A DNA stretch of 47,882 nucleotides from Bacteroidales bacterium. GTDB taxonomy: Bacteria > Bacteroidota > Bacteroidia > Bacteroidales > UBA4417. The position numbers were made by a program, and so were the translations under genes. Position 1 is the first letter of the stretch. Every line of letters starts with the position of its first letter. This document shows positions 23,589 to 33,569 of this stretch, piece by piece. Under the pieces are notes generated by a model. The model saw nothing but the letters and a program-made list of their open reading frames with translations. It had not been told where the DNA came from and made no database searches. The DNA lies in NCBI GenBank assembly GCA_030654075.1, contig JAURYB010000179.1:1-47882 (forward strand). Reading direction: 5' to 3'.

Positions 23589-25679
23589 TTATAAAATTTT
23601 ATCCTTAAAAAACTTATACGTTTCAACCTGTGAATTAAGTTTCAGGTTGGGATTTCCTTTCACATACTGGTTTGATTTGGTCAGAGCAATTACCCTTGCT
23701 TTGGTGTTGTCGTGTAGTTGAATCTGTAGCATGGTCATCAATTCGCGTTGCAGATCACGGTCGAATATGGGGCAGGCTACTTCAATGCGATTGTCGAAAT
23801 TGCGTTCCATCCAGTCGGCCGAAGATAAATAATACAATTCCTTTCCGGCATTGGCAAATACCATGATCCGGCTGTGTTCAAGGAAACGGCCGACAATAGT
23901 AATTGCTTCGATATTTTCGCTCAGATTAGAAACACCAGGTTGAAGTACACATATGCCCCGGACTATCAGTTTTATTTTAACACCTGCACAACTGGCTTCA
24001 TACAGTTTCTTTACAATTTTAATATCAGTCAGGTTGTTGATTTTTAAAATCATCCATGCATTCAACCCGGCTTTGGCATTGCGTATCTCGTTGTTTAACA
24101 GTTTTATGAACTGTAACCGCATATGAAAAGGAGCAACAATTAATTTCGAAAATTTGGGTGCATTATATATTGATTCGAATAAATGGAAAACACTGTTTAC
24201 ATCCGAAACAATTTCTTTATCTGCAGTGAAAATAGTAACATCAGTATATACTTTTGCTGTTGTTTCGTTGAAGTTCCCTGTTCCCACTCCTGCATAATAT
24301 ACATTTCTAATGCCTTCCCTTCGGCGTATTAAGAGTAATTTGGCATGAACTTTATATCCCGGAATTGATTGGATAACTCTGACGCCTTCTTCCTGCATTT
24401 TACCAGCCCAGTAAATGTTGGCTTCTTCGTCGAAACGGGCCTGAACTTCCAGGAAAACAGTTACCTCCTTGCCATTACGGGCTGCGTTGATGAGGGCATT
24501 CACTACATTTGAATGACTGGCAACGCGATAAAGAGTCATTTTTATCCCTCTTACCTGTGGATCAAGCGAAGCTTCACGAAGCAAATCGATCAGGTAATGA
24601 AATGACTGATATGGATAATGCAGCAGGTAATCTCTTTCCTTTATGCCGGCAAGTATGCTTTTTGTAACCCGTAATCCCTGGTGTTCGAGCGGAGGCATGG
24701 GGCTAAATTCCATTTCCGGATTTCCTACATTGGGAAAGCTCACAAAATCCTTGAAATTGTGGTACTTGCCACCAGCCGAAACTGTATCGCTCTGGCTGAT
24801 ATTAAGTTTGGCGAGCAACTGTTTTAACAACCTTTCGGGCATATGGCGGTCATAAACAAATCTTACCGGAGGAGCAACTTCTCTCTGTTTCAGGCCTTCA
24901 GTCATCAGTTCAATAAAACTTTTAGAAACATCATTATCAATATCCATTTCAGCATCGCGTGTAAATTTAATAGCGTATGCTTTGTAGGTATTGAATCCAA
25001 AAACTGAAAAAATATTACTAAGAGAATGCCGTATCACATCATCAATAAGAATAATATAATGTTTTTCATTTTCCGAAGGAAGTATCAGGAAACGCGAGAG
25101 AGTATTTACAGGTACCTCGACAAGTGCATATTTTTCCAGTTCAGGGTTTCCTTTAACCTGTAACACAACTGCCAGGTACAAGGAGTGATCATGTAGCGAA
25201 GTTGCCTTCAGATTGCTTAAAATGATAGGAAAAAGTCGTGGACGGACCTGCTCCCGGAAATACTGCTCTACAAATTTACCTTGTTCATCCGTTAGTTCTT
25301 TTTCATCGATAACAAAAATATTTTTCTCTGCAAGTTCCATAATAATAGAACTATATATCCGTTGGAATTCGCGCTGCTGGTCCTTTGTAGTACGGTTAAT
25401 ATCTCGTAATGTTTTCCTGGGATTAATATACTTATCGTTGAAAACAGTTCTCTCCATGCTGATCATGCGGTTGACAGTAGCAACCCGTACACGGAAAAAT
25501 TCATCCAGGTTATTTGAATAAATCCCAAGAAATTTCATCCGGTTTACCAATGGCGTAGCAGGATCAGCTGCTTCCTGCAACACCCTCTCATTGAAATGCA
25601 GCCAACTGATCTCCCGATTAATGATATTATTTTTATTCCCGGCCATATACAAGTTTGTTTTCCGATTCAATCTTATCAT
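23589..25679 (-). CDS. ppk1: Polyphosphate kinase 1
   Basis: A 696-residue PPK1 that reversibly transfers the ATP gamma-phosphate to inorganic polyphosphate. The N-terminal domain begins NREISWLHFNERVL, and the helical and two phospholipase-D-like domains follow. The autophosphorylated histidine is H445 in GYKVHAKLLLI, and the second active-site histidine is H602 in FLEHSRIMVFAN, equivalent to H435 and H592 of E. coli. Length is normal. The ATG at residue 12 is an alternative start. sixA lies 441 bp upstream on the same strand. A histidine-phosphatase neighbour may be coincidental. Confidence 0.97.
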   Translation of the reverse strand: MIRLNRKTNLYMAGNKNNIINREISWLHFNERVLQEAADPATPLVNRMKFLGIYSNNLDEFFRVRVATVNRMISMERTVFNDKYINPRKTLRDINRTTKDQQREFQRIYSSIIMELAEKNIFVIDEKELTDEQGKFVEQYFREQVRPRLFPIILSNLKATSLHDHSLYLAVVLQVKGNPELEKYALVEVPVNTLSRFLILPSENEKHYIILIDDVIRHSLSNIFSVFGFNTYKAYAIKFTRDAEMDIDNDVSKSFIELMTEGLKQREVAPPVRFVYDRHMPERLLKQLLAKLNISQSDTVSAGGKYHNFKDFVSFPNVGNPEMEFSPMPPLEHQGLRVTKSILAGIKERDYLLHYPYQSFHYLIDLLREASLDPQVRGIKMTLYRVASHSNVVNALINAARNGKEVTVFLEVQARFDEEANIYWAGKMQEEGVRVIQSIPGYKVHAKLLLIRRREGIRNVYYAGVGTGNFNETTAKVYTDVTIFTADKEIVSDVNSVFHLFESIYNAPKFSKLIVAPFHMRLQFIKLLNNEIRNAKAGLNAWMILKINNLTDIKIVKKLYEASCAGVKIKLIVRGICVLQPGVSNLSENIEAITIVGRFLEHSRIMVFANAGKELYYLSSADWMERNFDNRIEVACPIFDRDLQRELMTMLQIQLHDNTKARVIALTKSNQYVKGNPNLKLNSQVETYKFFKDKIL

Positions 25680-26120
25680 TCAATTAACAGCATAACAACT
25701 GTAATTGTTAAGATAAAACTATGAAAAATATTCGGATTTCTGAAAAAAATGTTTTTTGCTGAATTGAACCAGCACAATTTCGACAAAGATATGGATTAAG
25801 AAATTGCTGGAATGTTAAGATTTTATTAAATGTTACACATATCAGAACAAACAGAGGCCTATAACTGAAAAGTACAAATGTGACCATCAGAATATTACTA
25901 ATAAAAACAGACCTGGACGCTTTCGGTAACTAGAGATCTAATTTCCAAAGCATTCGGGTCTGTCAATATTTTAAAAAACTATTTGTAAGGAAATAGTTAA
26001 TTCTATTAATATGTTTATGCAATGCCAATAGAATATACCCTCGTTTTTCACACGAGAAATTACATTCAGCACTGAACATAATATTCAATGTCTGATCTTT
26101 ATCTCAGGCTTGTGATCCGA
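25680..26120. other. AT-rich gap upstream of ppk1
   Basis: 441 bases with no credible gene, RNA or strong hairpin. It carries the ppk1 leader and a candidate -7 box at 25784-25791. No repeat of the kinds found in the other gaps is seen. Confidence 0.5.
25784..25791 (-). promoter_or_regulatory. Candidate -7 promoter element for ppk1
   Basis: The minus strand reads TATCTTTG, an exact TAnnTTTG match, 104 bases upstream of the ppk1 start. The -33 position lacks a clear TTTG. Confidence 0.4.
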
Positions 26121-26612
26121 TTACAACATCCCAGGCCAGACGGTAAAGTTTTGGATAACTTTCGCCTTTTTCAGATCAACCCATTTTTCGGTATCCAGGT
26201 GAACCGAAACAACACCTGTAGTAGGCAGTGATTCGAGTTTTGGATCTGCAAAACGGTTAGCAACCATGGTAATAATAGGATTATGTCCCACAATCAACAC
26301 GCTGTTAACTGAATCGTCGAGTTGCTCGATTACTTCAAGTACATCACTTTCGTCGCCTGTGAAAAGTTTTTCATTTGAAACCACCTTGTTTGCTTTAATC
26401 CCAAGCTTATCGGCGATAATAAGAGCAGTAGCGAAAGCTCTTTCGGCCGGACTGGCAATGATCTGATCAATAACAGGTTTGCTTTCGGTCATATACTCAG
26501 CTATCTTGCATGTGCGTGCAACACCAGTATCAGTAAGCAATCGGTCAGCATCAGCGATGTTAGCATGCGCCGGAACGGCCTTACCATGTCGTACAATATA
26601 TACAGTCTTCAT
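26121..26612 (-). CDS. sixA: SixA-type histidine phosphatase
   Basis: A 163-residue member of the histidine phosphatase superfamily, in the short SixA group. The catalytic motif is V-R8-H9-G10 at the N terminus, with ASPAERAFATA (second Arg) and VGHNP supplying the second histidine. E. coli SixA acts on phosphohistidine in phosphorelay and PTS proteins; the substrate here is not known. It lies between ppk1 and glyA on the same strand, but with gaps above 200 bp both sides, so it is probably its own unit. Confidence 0.88.
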   Translation of the reverse strand: MKTVYIVRHGKAVPAHANIADADRLLTDTGVARTCKIAEYMTESKPVIDQIIASPAERAFATALIIADKLGIKANKVVSNEKLFTGDESDVLEVIEQLDDSVNSVLIVGHNPIITMVANRFADPKLESLPTTGVVSVHLDTEKWVDLKKAKVIQNFTVWPGML

Positions 26613-26661
26613 AAGTTGGGGGTTAAATTTTGGTAAACATACAAAATATCTTAAAACGCAA

Positions 26662-26693
26662 AAGCGATACCTGAAAATTTACAGATATCGCTT
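26662..26693. terminator. Strong hairpin downstream of glyA
   Basis: Arms aagcgatacctg (26662-26673) and cagatatcgctt (26682-26693) pair over 12 positions with one mismatch around an 8-base loop. On the minus strand the stem is followed by TTTTGCGTTTT. It fits a rho-independent terminator for glyA, 124 bases past its stop. It could also be part of the sixA leader, whose start is 50 bases on. Confidence 0.6.
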
Positions 26694-26816
26694 AGCTAAA
26701 AGTGTTAATTTAGAACGATTATGCTTAAGATGCCATAGCCGAATTTTTCAAAATGTTCAGTTAAACTGGTTCATGATGCCCTTTTCTACTGATCACTATG
26801 CACCAGGCACAAATTA

Positions 26817-28097
26817 CTAATACGCAAACAAAGGAAATTCGCTCATCATCTCATTAACCTGTGAACGTACTTTAGTAATTACCTCTTCGTTTTCGTGGTT
26901 GGCAATTACTTCGTCAATCAAATCAACAATAACCGGCATGTGCTGTTCTTTAAGTCCACGTGTAGTAATTGCAGGAGTTCCAACACGGATGCCTGAAGTT
27001 GTAAATGGCGTACGACTATCGAAAGGTACCATGTTTTTATTCAGTGTGATATCAGCTTTTACAAGCAGGTTTTCAACCATTTTACCGGTAATGTCAGGGT
27101 ATTTAGTACGCAGGTCAATTAGCATCAGGTGATTGTCGGTGCCACCGGAAATAACTTTATACCCTTTATCCATAAAGGCCTTTGCCATTACCTGTGCATT
27201 CTTTTTAACCTGGATAACATAATCCATAAACTCATCCGAAAGTGCTTCGCCGAACGCAACTGCTTTGCTTGCTATTACATGCTCCAACGGTCCGCCCTGA
27301 ATACCAGGGAATACCGCGCTGTCAATCATTGCCGACATCATTTTGATTTCGCCTTTTGGAGTTTTCAAACCCCATGGGTTTTCAAAATCTTTTCCAATCA
27401 GGATCAAACCACCACGGGGACCACGCAGTGTTTTATGCGTAGTGGTTGTAATGATATGGCAATATGGAACAGGATCATTCAATAATCCGCGGGCGATAAG
27501 TCCTGCAGGATGGGCAATGTCGGCCATCAGCAACGCGCCGATTTTATCAGCAATCTGGCGCATGCGTTTGTAGTCCCAGTCGCGGCTATAGGCTGAAGCG
27601 CCTGCAATGATAAGTTTAGGCTTTTCGGCAAGAGCCGTAGCTTCCATCTTGTCATAATCAATAGTGCCGGTTGCTTCTTCAACACTATAGGCAATAGGAT
27701 TGTATAGAATTCCGGATGAATTTACCGGTGAACCGTGCGAAAGGTGACCGCCATGTGAAAGATTAAGACCCATGAATGTATCGCCGGGTTTCAGGATGGT
27801 CATCAGTACGGCCATATTGGCCTGTGCTCCTGAGTGTGGCTGAACGTTGGCCCATTCTGCTCCAAAAAGTGCTTTTGCACGATCGATTGCGATTTGTTCG
27901 GTCTGATCCACAATCTGGCAACCACCATAATACCGGCGGCCGGGATAACCTTCAGCATATTTGTTGGTTAACACCGATCCCATGGCTTTCAATACCTGTT
28001 CGCTAACGAAATTTTCGGAAGCAATCAGCTCGATACCGTGCATCTGCCTGTCTTTTTCCTCGTTGATGAGGTCAAAAATAACTTTGTCTTTTTTCAT
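26817..28097 (-). CDS. glyA: Serine hydroxymethyltransferase
   Basis: A 426-residue PLP enzyme that converts serine and tetrahydrofolate to glycine and methylene-tetrahydrofolate, in the cytosol. The PLP lysine is K222 in [14 protein letters not shown]. Other conserved parts are IELIASENF (22-30), [15 protein letters not shown] and the DIAHPAGL stretch. The length is normal. It is preceded by the best-supported promoter in the window (28157-28186) and followed by a hairpin terminator at 26662-26693. Confidence 0.98.
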   Translation of the reverse strand: MKKDKVIFDLINEEKDRQMHGIELIASENFVSEQVLKAMGSVLTNKYAEGYPGRRYYGGCQIVDQTEQIAIDRAKALFGAEWANVQPHSGAQANMAVLMTILKPGDTFMGLNLSHGGHLSHGSPVNSSGILYNPIAYSVEEATGTIDYDKMEATALAEKPKLIIAGASAYSRDWDYKRMRQIADKIGALLMADIAHPAGLIARGLLNDPVPYCHIITTTTHKTLRGPRGGLILIGKDFENPWGLKTPKGEIKMMSAMIDSAVFPGIQGGPLEHVIASKAVAFGEALSDEFMDYVIQVKKNAQVMAKAFMDKGYKVISGGTDNHLMLIDLRTKYPDITGKMVENLLVKADITLNKNMVPFDSRTPFTTSGIRVGTPAITTRGLKEQHMPVIVDLIDEVIANHENEEVITKVRSQVNEMMSEFPLFAY

Positions 28098-28156
28098 GTT
28101 TATAGTTGCAGTATGTTGTAAACAAATGAATTAACTCATGAGCACTAAAACTGGGG

Positions 28157-28186
28157 CAAAGGTATTAATATTGCTGCAACTGGCAA
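28157..28186 (-). promoter_or_regulatory. glyA promoter, -33 and -7 elements
   Basis: The minus strand reads TACCTTTG (28157-28164) with a TTG (28184-28186) 19 bases further upstream. This fits the Bacteroidota consensus TTTG-N19-21-TAnnTTTG. It is 60 bases before the glyA start. Confidence 0.5.
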
Positions 28187-28386
28187 GGGTGATATATTTT
28201 TTTCGGAAACAACTATTGAGGATTTAGTACATTTAATTAAAAGCTGAATGCTGCGTTTAAAAAAAGCGCCATTTCGCTAATTAAATAATTACATAGTTCC
28301 AATATGATGAATAATAGTATAAGAATAGTCTTGGTTTTTATCCGAACCGGCAACAATATGAATTACGCATTACTTCAAATTTCCTT

Positions 28387-28394
28387 TAACTTTG
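28387..28394 (+). promoter_or_regulatory. Candidate -7 promoter element for the first M16 gene
   Basis: TAACTTTG matches TAnnTTTG, 111 bases before the start at 28506. The -33 region is only weakly matching. Confidence 0.35.
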
Positions 28395-28505
28395 CATACA
28401 CTCATAACAAAAACTTGTGTAGTACGTTATTTACTTCATAATTACACAGATTTTTTGTCGCGAGATTCCGCTACATTGATTTGTTGATTTACTCAAAATA
28501 GCTTT

Positions 28506-29744
28506 ATGACTGAATTTGACCGTTTTACGTTGGACAATGGATTGCGTGTGATCGTTCACAGCGATACAAGTACTCCTATTGTTGCAATGAATATTATTTA
28601 TAATGTTGGTTCTCGTGATGAGCATCCTGATCGGACCGGTTTTGCTCATTTATTCGAACATCTGATGTTTGGAGGTTCGGTGAATATTCCCCGTTATGAT
28701 GAGCCTCTCGAAAGGGTAGGAGGTGAGAATAATGCATTTACAAATAACGATTTCACCAACTATTACCTGACTGTGCCCGGGCATAACCTTGAAACAGCTT
28801 TCTGGCTCGAATCGGACAGGATGCTCAACCTTGCATTTTCGGCAAAGAGTTTTGACGTACAACGAAATGTGGTTGTTGAAGAATTCAGGCAGAATTATCT
28901 GAATCAGCCGTATGGTGATGCCTGGCTTTTGCTGCGTCCGCTTGCGTATAAAGTACATCCTTACCAATGGGCTCCTATTGGTATTGATCCGTCGCATATT
29001 GAAAATGCAAGCATGGAAGAAGTTCGTGATTTTTATGAACGGTTTTATAATCCCTGCAATGCCATTATGGTAATTGCGGGAAACGTGAAAACGGATGAAA
29101 TCAGGGCTCTTTCCGAAAAATGGTTTGGAGTTATTGACAAAGGCGGTCTGAACAACAGGAATCTTCCGGTCGAACCGGAACAGACTGAAGCCCGATCGCT
29201 TACAGTTCATCGCGAAGTGCCTTACGACGCAATTTATAAAGCATGGCATATGTGCAGCCGCGCCGATTCAGGTTTTTTTGCAACCGATCTGATCTCTGAT
29301 ATCCTTTCAGCCGGTCAATCCGGAAGGTTGAATCAGCAATTGGTGAAAAATTTACGTCTTTTCAGTGATATCAGTGCTTTTATCTCAGGCGATATTGAAG
29401 CCGGGTTATTTGTAATTACCGGGAAACTTATGAAGGGTGTTTCGATGCCTGAAGCCGAAGCAGCCTTGCAATTGGAAATTGATAAAATCCGCGGGAACAT
29501 AATTGCAGAAAATGAATTACAGAAAGTAAAAAACAGGGTTGAGGCCATGATGGCATTCAGCGAGATGCGTGTGCTGGATAAAGCCATGAATCTTGCTTAT
29601 TACGAGTTACTCGGTGATGCCAATCAGGTAAATGACCTGGTCCAGCGTTATGCCTCTGTTACCACAAATGAAATATTGGTTGAAGCTAATAAGATTTTCA
29701 AACCTGAAAACTGTTCAACACTTTATTATTTTGCAAAAGATTAG
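28506..29744 (+). CDS. M16-family zinc peptidase, catalytic subunit
   Basis: A 412-residue pitrilysin/processing-peptidase-like protein (M16B). The inverted zinc motif HxxEH is present as HLFEH (in GFAHLFEHLMFGGS, about residues 47-51), with the distal glutamate in VVVEEFRQNY. It has the two-fold M16 domain pairs. No signal peptide is seen, so it is probably cytoplasmic, or exported by means I cannot see. The next gene encodes a second M16 protein without the zinc motif, so the two likely form a heterodimer like mitochondrial processing peptidase alpha/beta. Confidence 0.93.
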   Translation: MTEFDRFTLDNGLRVIVHSDTSTPIVAMNIIYNVGSRDEHPDRTGFAHLFEHLMFGGSVNIPRYDEPLERVGGENNAFTNNDFTNYYLTVPGHNLETAFWLESDRMLNLAFSAKSFDVQRNVVVEEFRQNYLNQPYGDAWLLLRPLAYKVHPYQWAPIGIDPSHIENASMEEVRDFYERFYNPCNAIMVIAGNVKTDEIRALSEKWFGVIDKGGLNNRNLPVEPEQTEARSLTVHREVPYDAIYKAWHMCSRADSGFFATDLISDILSAGQSGRLNQQLVKNLRLFSDISAFISGDIEAGLFVITGKLMKGVSMPEAEAALQLEIDKIRGNIIAENELQKVKNRVEAMMAFSEMRVLDKAMNLAYYELLGDANQVNDLVQRYASVTTNEILVEANKIFKPENCSTLYYFAKD

Positions 29745-29848
29745 AAACAATAAATTTACAATCTGATATAACACGTCTAGTTCGCTCGCATCTAACATAA
29801 ACTCCCTCAAATTCTCTCACTTTCTCTCGCTCTCACATTCCTTACACT

Positions 29849-29952
29849 CTCTAAGTCCCTGCGTCACTAAGTCACTAAGTCTCTAAGTCTCTAAGTCCCT
29901 AAGTCACTAAGTCCCTGCGTCCCTAAGTCTCTAAGTCTCTAAGTCTCTAAGT
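29849..29952 (+). repeat. 13-unit array of an 8-bp repeat
   Basis: Thirteen consecutive 8-base units fill 29849-29952 in the gap between the two M16 genes. Only four unit types occur: CTCTAAGT (6), CACTAAGT (3), CCCTAAGT (2) and CCCTGCGT (2). Flanking DNA is also pyrimidine-rich. There are no spacers, so it is a microsatellite, not a CRISPR. Confidence 0.85.
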
Positions 29953-29999
29953 CCCCCATCTCACCCAACCTCAAAATCACTAAACTAAGCCAAAACACA

Positions 30000-31292
30000 A
30001 TGACCACTCTTCCAAACCGGAATATACAACCTGCCATACAGTCATTAGGCCGTATTGATTTTCCTCAGCCTGAAATTTCACAGTTGAGTAATGGGATAAA
30101 GGTGTATCAGTTCAATTCGGGGACACAGGATGTGATTTCCATCGAAATGATGTTCGCAGCAGGAAGCTGGTTTCAGAAAAAGCCTTTTACAGCAATGGCT
30201 ACCAACCTGATGCTTCGCGAAGGAACCCGGAATTTCTCTGCACAGAAATTATCGGAAACTCTTGATTACTTCGGTGCTCATTTCGAAAATACTACTGAAC
30301 GCGACAATGCGTACATAACCTTATATTCGCTCAACAAGCATCTGGATAACACTTTGCCTTTGTTGAGTGAGATTGTTAAAAATCCGGTTTTCCCTGAAGG
30401 CGAATATGATGTAATTGCGGGAAAGCAGCGACAGATGCTCGAAGTGAACCGTCAAAAAGTAAATTTCCTGGCGCGCACGCAATTCAATTCAATTCTTTTT
30501 GGGAATGACCATCCTTATGGAATATATCTTGAACCTGGTGATATTGGTAAAGTAAATACGGAGGACCTGGTTGATTTCCATAAAGCTCAGTATCATTCAG
30601 GCAATTGCAGCATAATATTAGCCGGCCTCATCAAACCCGGAATGATCAAGGACCTGGAAGCACATTTTGGCGGAAATGACTGGAGCGGAATCAGTAACAA
30701 ACCTATTCAATATCTACCTTCCGGATCAGATCAGAAGAATCATTTTCATATGAAAGAAGGAGCCATGCAGTCTGCTATCCGGATTGGTGGCATGATGTTC
30801 AGCCGCAGTCATCCTGATTTTGCCGGGATGAAAGTTTTAAATGCGATACTTGGCGGTTACTTTGGATCGCGCCTGATGAATAACCTAAGGGAAGACAAAG
30901 GATATACCTATGGAATCGGGTCATCGGTAGTGCCTTTGCGCAATGGCGGATACTTTGTAGTTTCAGGTGAAGTAGGAGCCGGCGTTACCAGGGAGGCTCT
31001 CTCTGAAATAAGATTTGAACTCACCCGTTTATGTACTGAACAGGTTGGTGAAAGTGAACTTTCGTTGGTGCGCAGTTATTTAACAGGTGAAATGCTCCGG
31101 GCTGTGGATGGTCCGTTTGCCCAGGCCGATCTGTATCGCGAACTGATTGAAGACGGGCTCAATATCTCGCACTTCGAGGAACTGATTGATACAGTCAATC
31201 ACATAAATGCTCAACAACTTCAGGATCTGGCCATCAAATACCTGAAACCGGAAGATTTGTTCACGCTGGTTGTTGGACCGGAAGAAATTTAA
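30000..31292 (+). CDS. M16-family protein, non-catalytic partner subunit
   Basis: A 430-residue M16B homologue. Where HxxEH should be, the sequence reads TAMATNLMLREGT, so the zinc ligands are missing. It keeps the C-terminal R/Y signature in LREDKGYTYGIGSS, which in M16B dimers binds the substrate carboxyl side. This division of labour (one zinc subunit, one R/Y subunit) is known in paired bacterial M16B peptidases. The ATG at 30000 is 47 bases after a simple-repeat array. It is 255 bp behind the catalytic gene. Confidence 0.92.
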   Translation: MTTLPNRNIQPAIQSLGRIDFPQPEISQLSNGIKVYQFNSGTQDVISIEMMFAAGSWFQKKPFTAMATNLMLREGTRNFSAQKLSETLDYFGAHFENTTERDNAYITLYSLNKHLDNTLPLLSEIVKNPVFPEGEYDVIAGKQRQMLEVNRQKVNFLARTQFNSILFGNDHPYGIYLEPGDIGKVNTEDLVDFHKAQYHSGNCSIILAGLIKPGMIKDLEAHFGGNDWSGISNKPIQYLPSGSDQKNHFHMKEGAMQSAIRIGGMMFSRSHPDFAGMKVLNAILGGYFGSRLMNNLREDKGYTYGIGSSVVPLRNGGYFVVSGEVGAGVTREALSEIRFELTRLCTEQVGESELSLVRSYLTGEMLRAVDGPFAQADLYRELIEDGLNISHFEELIDTVNHINAQQLQDLAIKYLKPEDLFTLVVGPEEI

Positions 31293-31304
31293 TTCCTATA
31301 TTTG
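31273..31304 (+). promoter_or_regulatory. Candidate promoter for the type IX-secreted protein gene
   Basis: TTG at 31273-31275, 21 bases, then TATATTTG at 31297-31304. The pair matches the Bacteroidota consensus and overlaps the end of the preceding M16 gene. The start codon follows at 31316, or at 31331. Confidence 0.45.
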
Positions 31305-31315
31305 TACTACTCATC

Positions 31316-33268
31316 ATGAAAATAGCGATCATGAAATCAGGTGTGCGTATGCTCAGATTATTTCTTTTAATTTTTATTTTCCATGTTTTTCGGGTTCCGG
31401 CCTCTGCCGACTCAGCGAATAATGATTTAAAAATTGGTAAAGGCGAAATAGCTGATTTTCAGAATTATATTGCTAATAATGTTCAGCGGGAAAGTATTGA
31501 TCTTAATAATTCAATCCAATTTAAAGCACCTCCGGCAATCAATCTTTCGGTATCAACATCTCTTTTACGAATAGCAGTGTTAACCTGGACAACCACAGAC
31601 CCCACCTTGCAAGGTACTTATCATATTTTACGAAATGCAGGGTCTGCCGGCTGGGTTGATATTAAGACGTTACCCTTTACAGCCCTGGCATTTAACGATA
31701 CTATTTCCTACCCGTATTGTACTCCAACAAGTTTTGCATACCAGGTTAGTTTTATAGCCAGTGTTAACGCGGCGGATAATGCCACATCTTCGCAGGTAGC
31801 TGCTTCGTTTCCACTATCAGATCTTACTGCGCCGGCTAATGTTTCGAATTTGGGTGTTGTCCTCGGTAATTTTCCAGGCGGATTTACGCCAGGGATATCA
31901 TGGAGTATACTTACAAATGACGATATTTCAACCTATGAAGTTCAGCGGTTTGATCCTTTAAGCGGAAGTTGGCCGGTTATAGCTTCCGGAACGAATACTT
32001 TGACTGGCATTAGCGATGTTACGGCTTCACCTGTTTGCGGAAGTTCTTTTAAATATATTGTGCGAACAACCGACATGTGTGGTATACCAAGCGCTCCCGA
32101 CTATGTAAATAAGTTCGTGCAAACAATTAATCTAGATGTACTTCATCCCGGGCAATGTGATAAATCAGCGAAATTAACCTGGAACTCCTACAAAAATATG
32201 ATTGGTGGTTTGGGTGGATACAAGATTTACCGGATTACAGATGCTATCCCTGTTGAAATTTTCGCGGTTCCACCAACAGATACATCTTATGTCGATAATT
32301 TTAATTTTGTAAATGGCAAAACTTATGGGTATTCGGTAAAAGCATATAGCAACACTAGCTCGTTTACATCTTCCTCATGCGAGGCTTATCAACAATACAA
32401 TGGCGCGACTCTGCCTGATACGGTTTATATTTCACAGGTCGGTGTTGAAAGTAACAGTTACGTAAGTGTCAAATACTATATTACACCAGATGGTTCGGTC
32501 AGCAAGTTGTTCCTGGAGCGCTCAGACGATAACGGATCAACGTTTCATCCCATCGATTCAATAGTGTCACCGGTTCCACAACGCTATTATTTTAACGATA
32601 CTACAGCTGATGTTCAATCGCAAACTTATTATTACCGCCTGGCTGCTATTGATGATTGCGGCAGTGAAACAATGTCAATTAACACCTCTCAATCCATATG
32701 GCTTCAATGCGGCAAAACAGAAACAGAGAATATCCTGGACTGGAACCTCTACAAAAACTGGCTGCAAGGTGTTGAAGGATATGAGATTTACCGGATTTTA
32801 GATAATGAAACCGCAACTATCAAAATTATCGGCAATGTTGACCCAACTACGGTTTCGTTTCCTGATCTGCTGACAAACTTTGATATTATGAAAATGCCCT
32901 GCTATTGGGTAGAAGCGAAAGAGAATCCAGGGAATCCTTATTTGCAAAATGCTGTATCAAAATCAAATACCTGCTGTGTTATCAAAGATCCTGTTTTATT
33001 CCTTCCTAATGCATTTTACCCGGATGGAACAAACAAGTTCTTCCGGCCGGTACCGAAGTTTTCATTTGTTAATAAAGAAAGCTTTCAAATGACAATTTTC
33101 AACAGGTGGGGACAACAACTTTTTGAAACCTCGGATATTGATATAGGCTGGGATGGCTCTGTTAACGGGCAGTTTATACCAGCTGGTCAATACGCATATT
33201 TAATAACATACAAATCAACCGAAGGTAAGGATTACAAAAAACGGGGAACAGTTATGCTGGTTCGGTAG
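31316..33268 (+). CDS. Secreted protein with fibronectin-like repeats and type IX secretion C-terminal domain
   Basis: A 650-residue exported protein. The N terminus holds a signal peptide; an in-frame ATG at 31331 gives a tighter one (MKSGVRMLRLFLLIFIFHVF). The middle consists of several beta-sandwich, FN3-like modules recognisable by repeats of the WNSYKN...GLGGYKIYRI / WNLYKNWLQGVEGYEIYRI kind (about 285-310 and 475-500). The last 85 residues, from FLPNAFYPDG to the end, with FNRWGQQLFE, WDG and PAGQYAYLI, form a gliding-motility-associated C-terminal domain (CHU_C, type B signal), which sends proteins through the type IX secretion system to the surface. Its binding target is unknown. Confidence 0.9.
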   Translation: MKIAIMKSGVRMLRLFLLIFIFHVFRVPASADSANNDLKIGKGEIADFQNYIANNVQRESIDLNNSIQFKAPPAINLSVSTSLLRIAVLTWTTTDPTLQGTYHILRNAGSAGWVDIKTLPFTALAFNDTISYPYCTPTSFAYQVSFIASVNAADNATSSQVAASFPLSDLTAPANVSNLGVVLGNFPGGFTPGISWSILTNDDISTYEVQRFDPLSGSWPVIASGTNTLTGISDVTASPVCGSSFKYIVRTTDMCGIPSAPDYVNKFVQTINLDVLHPGQCDKSAKLTWNSYKNMIGGLGGYKIYRITDAIPVEIFAVPPTDTSYVDNFNFVNGKTYGYSVKAYSNTSSFTSSSCEAYQQYNGATLPDTVYISQVGVESNSYVSVKYYITPDGSVSKLFLERSDDNGSTFHPIDSIVSPVPQRYYFNDTTADVQSQTYYYRLAAIDDCGSETMSINTSQSIWLQCGKTETENILDWNLYKNWLQGVEGYEIYRILDNETATIKIIGNVDPTTVSFPDLLTNFDIMKMPCYWVEAKENPGNPYLQNAVSKSNTCCVIKDPVLFLPNAFYPDGTNKFFRPVPKFSFVNKESFQMTIFNRWGQQLFETSDIDIGWDGSVNGQFIPAGQYAYLITYKSTEGKDYKKRGTVMLVR

Positions 33269-33569
33269 ATTCTGTTTCTAATTTATTCTTTTATTAGTTA
33301 CAACTATGAAAGAAGGAACTTATGTTCTCTCAAGTATTTTCTGTTTGCTGTTTTAATGTAATCTGTTGATATTCAATTGGATGAAAATTTTCATGAGAAT
33401 ATTCTGTTATTGCTTGTAAAAAGTATAAGATTGTTTTAATGCGATTAACAATGGAAGGATTCTATTAATTATTCTGATTTTCAATCCTTTGTCTGAAGCC
33501 AAAACCTTAAGATTTTTTAACAAGGACTTCCGTTAAAATTAGTAAATTTGCAGATTCAAAAAAAAGACT
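33269..33569. other. AT-rich gap upstream of guaB
   Basis: 301 bases, no gene, no clear hairpin or T-tract terminator for the gene before it. The one element I see is the -7 box at 33543-33550. Confidence 0.5.
33543..33550 (+). promoter_or_regulatory. Candidate -7 promoter element for guaB
   Basis: TAAATTTG fits TAnnTTTG and lies 19 bases before the guaB ATG. The -33 region holds a TTTTTT run, not TTTG. Confidence 0.4.

Larger units (their letters stand above)
28098..28505. other. Divergent promoter region between glyA and an M16 peptidase gene
   Basis: 408 bases without a gene. Candidate promoters are present for both directions (separate entries). Otherwise plain AT-rich DNA; I see no repeat or riboswitch-like fold, though glycine or folate control of glyA cannot be excluded by eye. 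Confidence 0.5.

Noticed and set aside
28098-28505. Glycine riboswitch upstream of glyA
   Set aside because: I looked for tandem hairpins with conserved purine bulges in the minus-strand leader and found none. The leader before the start is only about 50-60 bases from the candidate promoter.
29849-29952. Possible CRISPR array
   Set aside because: Units are 8 bp, contiguous, without unique spacers, and no cas gene is present. It is a microsatellite.
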